DNA of 64,000 nt from Flavobacteriales bacterium 34_180_T64. Lineage in GTDB: Bacteria > Bacteroidota > Bacteroidia > Flavobacteriales > Flavobacteriaceae. The position numbers and the translations under genes are program-made. The notes beneath the pieces are model-generated. The model was not told the origin of the DNA, did no database searches, and saw only the letters and a list, made by a program, of their open reading frames with translations. The stretch is from positions 232,165-296,164 of the forward strand of contig MAAR01000009.1 in assembly GCA_002162765.1 (NCBI GenBank), read 5' to 3'. Of the stretch, positions 63,734 through 64,000 are shown one piece after another (the first letter of the stretch is position 1; every line of letters begins with the position of its first letter).

Positions 63734-64000
63734 TATATATATATGTATAATTTTTCAACCTCATAAATTCTTCTTTTTATAATAAGTTTTAGGGCCTTTG
63801 GTTTATAGAGGATAAACCACCGCGCTTTCTCGTCTCACTTTTTTTTGAGTCCATACTTCTATAAAGTAATCTATTGGTTAAAACAAGACCTATTATATAT
63901 AAGGTATTCTAGGTATGACAAAAAAAGAGTTCAGACAGGGCGTTCAATCGCTAAGGCGTTGTAAAAGAAGGGGAAAGGAAATAGTTTAAAAAAAGCTTAT
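63734..64000. other. AT-rich end of window, no gene recognised
   Basis: The 267 bases after the thrS promoter hold an alternating TA tract (63733-63750), a small inverted repeat GGTTTAT/ATAAACC at 63800-63818 and a 24-codon open frame starting at ATG 63915, but nothing that I can support as a gene, RNA or mobile element. Confidence 0.5.

Noticed and set aside
63733..63750. Alternating TA tract as a possible origin or recombination site
   Set aside because: It is short, overlaps the thrS promoter region and lacks DnaA boxes or other origin features.
63915..63989. 24-codon frame starting MTKKE near the window end
   Set aside because: Its first bases resemble those of the repeat protein start, but it is very short, has no promoter match or recognisable homologue, and could be chance.

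Overview
The window is chromosomal DNA of a flavobacterium (Bacteroidota, most likely a marine member of Flavobacteriaceae). The pointers are AT-rich sequence, Bacteroidota-type promoters (TTG, 19-20 bases, TAnnTTTG), a protein with a type IX secretion sorting tail, a PUR-domain (DUF3276) protein, a mitochondrial-type aconitase, a split transketolase and an NusB with a long N-terminal extension. Nothing looks like a plasmid or prophage, and I saw no CRISPR array, rRNA or insertion sequence.

Layout. 1-9063: a partial M14 carboxypeptidase, a PUR-domain protein, an ABC exporter, leucine dehydrogenase, a nusB/DUF1573/yajC run, then YdeI-like and DinB-like proteins and peptidase T on the minus strand. 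9198-17190: pyrD, a spondin_N protein with a T9SS tail, HMG-CoA lyase, a phosphate-selective-porin-like protein, an FMN-binding protein with a membrane partner, guaB, and a short lipoprotein reading frame without an ATG. 17301-28379: M1 peptidase group, three periplasmic foldase genes plus a MoxR ATPase, a SCO protein paired with a copper-monooxygenase-like protein, and an acyltransferase. 28568-34271: aconitase, a Crp/Fnr regulator, a repeat lipoprotein, TlpA-like thioredoxin, lycopene cyclase, tRNA-Leu(GAG) and tRNA-Lys(TTT). 34401-49748: aroK, a PRTase/TPMT/S4 operon, an FKBP lipoprotein with calcium-binding repeats, split transketolase, tgt/lptFG-like/DMT, accA, dnaB, an AI-2E family protein, a secreted asparagine-synthetase-B-like protein, a TauE/SafE permease and an EF-hand protein. 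57021-63673: a large secreted amidohydrolase with TolB-like repeats, then the classical thrS-infC-rpmI-rplT operon, in which infC begins with a rare AUA codon.

The most unusual part is 49792-56831. Six tightly packed minus-strand genes encode a three-TM TolB-like/TPR protein, a small protein with two similar TM segments, a caspase-alpha/beta hydrolase-TPR fusion, a PGDYG-like small protein, a TIR protein with two TM segments, and a TM/coiled-coil protein with a possible SH3-like tail. Divergent from them is a 64-residue protein made almost entirely of a 14-residue glycine-rich repeat with regularly placed lysines. I infer a membrane-anchored immunity, signalling or cell-death module in which the repeat protein may be a substrate, ligand or structural partner. 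The domain content is read from the sequence; the function is a hypothesis.

The rest is mainly housekeeping: nucleotide synthesis (pyrD, guaB), leucine breakdown (leucine dehydrogenase, HMG-CoA lyase), central carbon metabolism (aconitase, transketolase), envelope biogenesis (YajC, foldases, LptF/G-like, porins) and translation.
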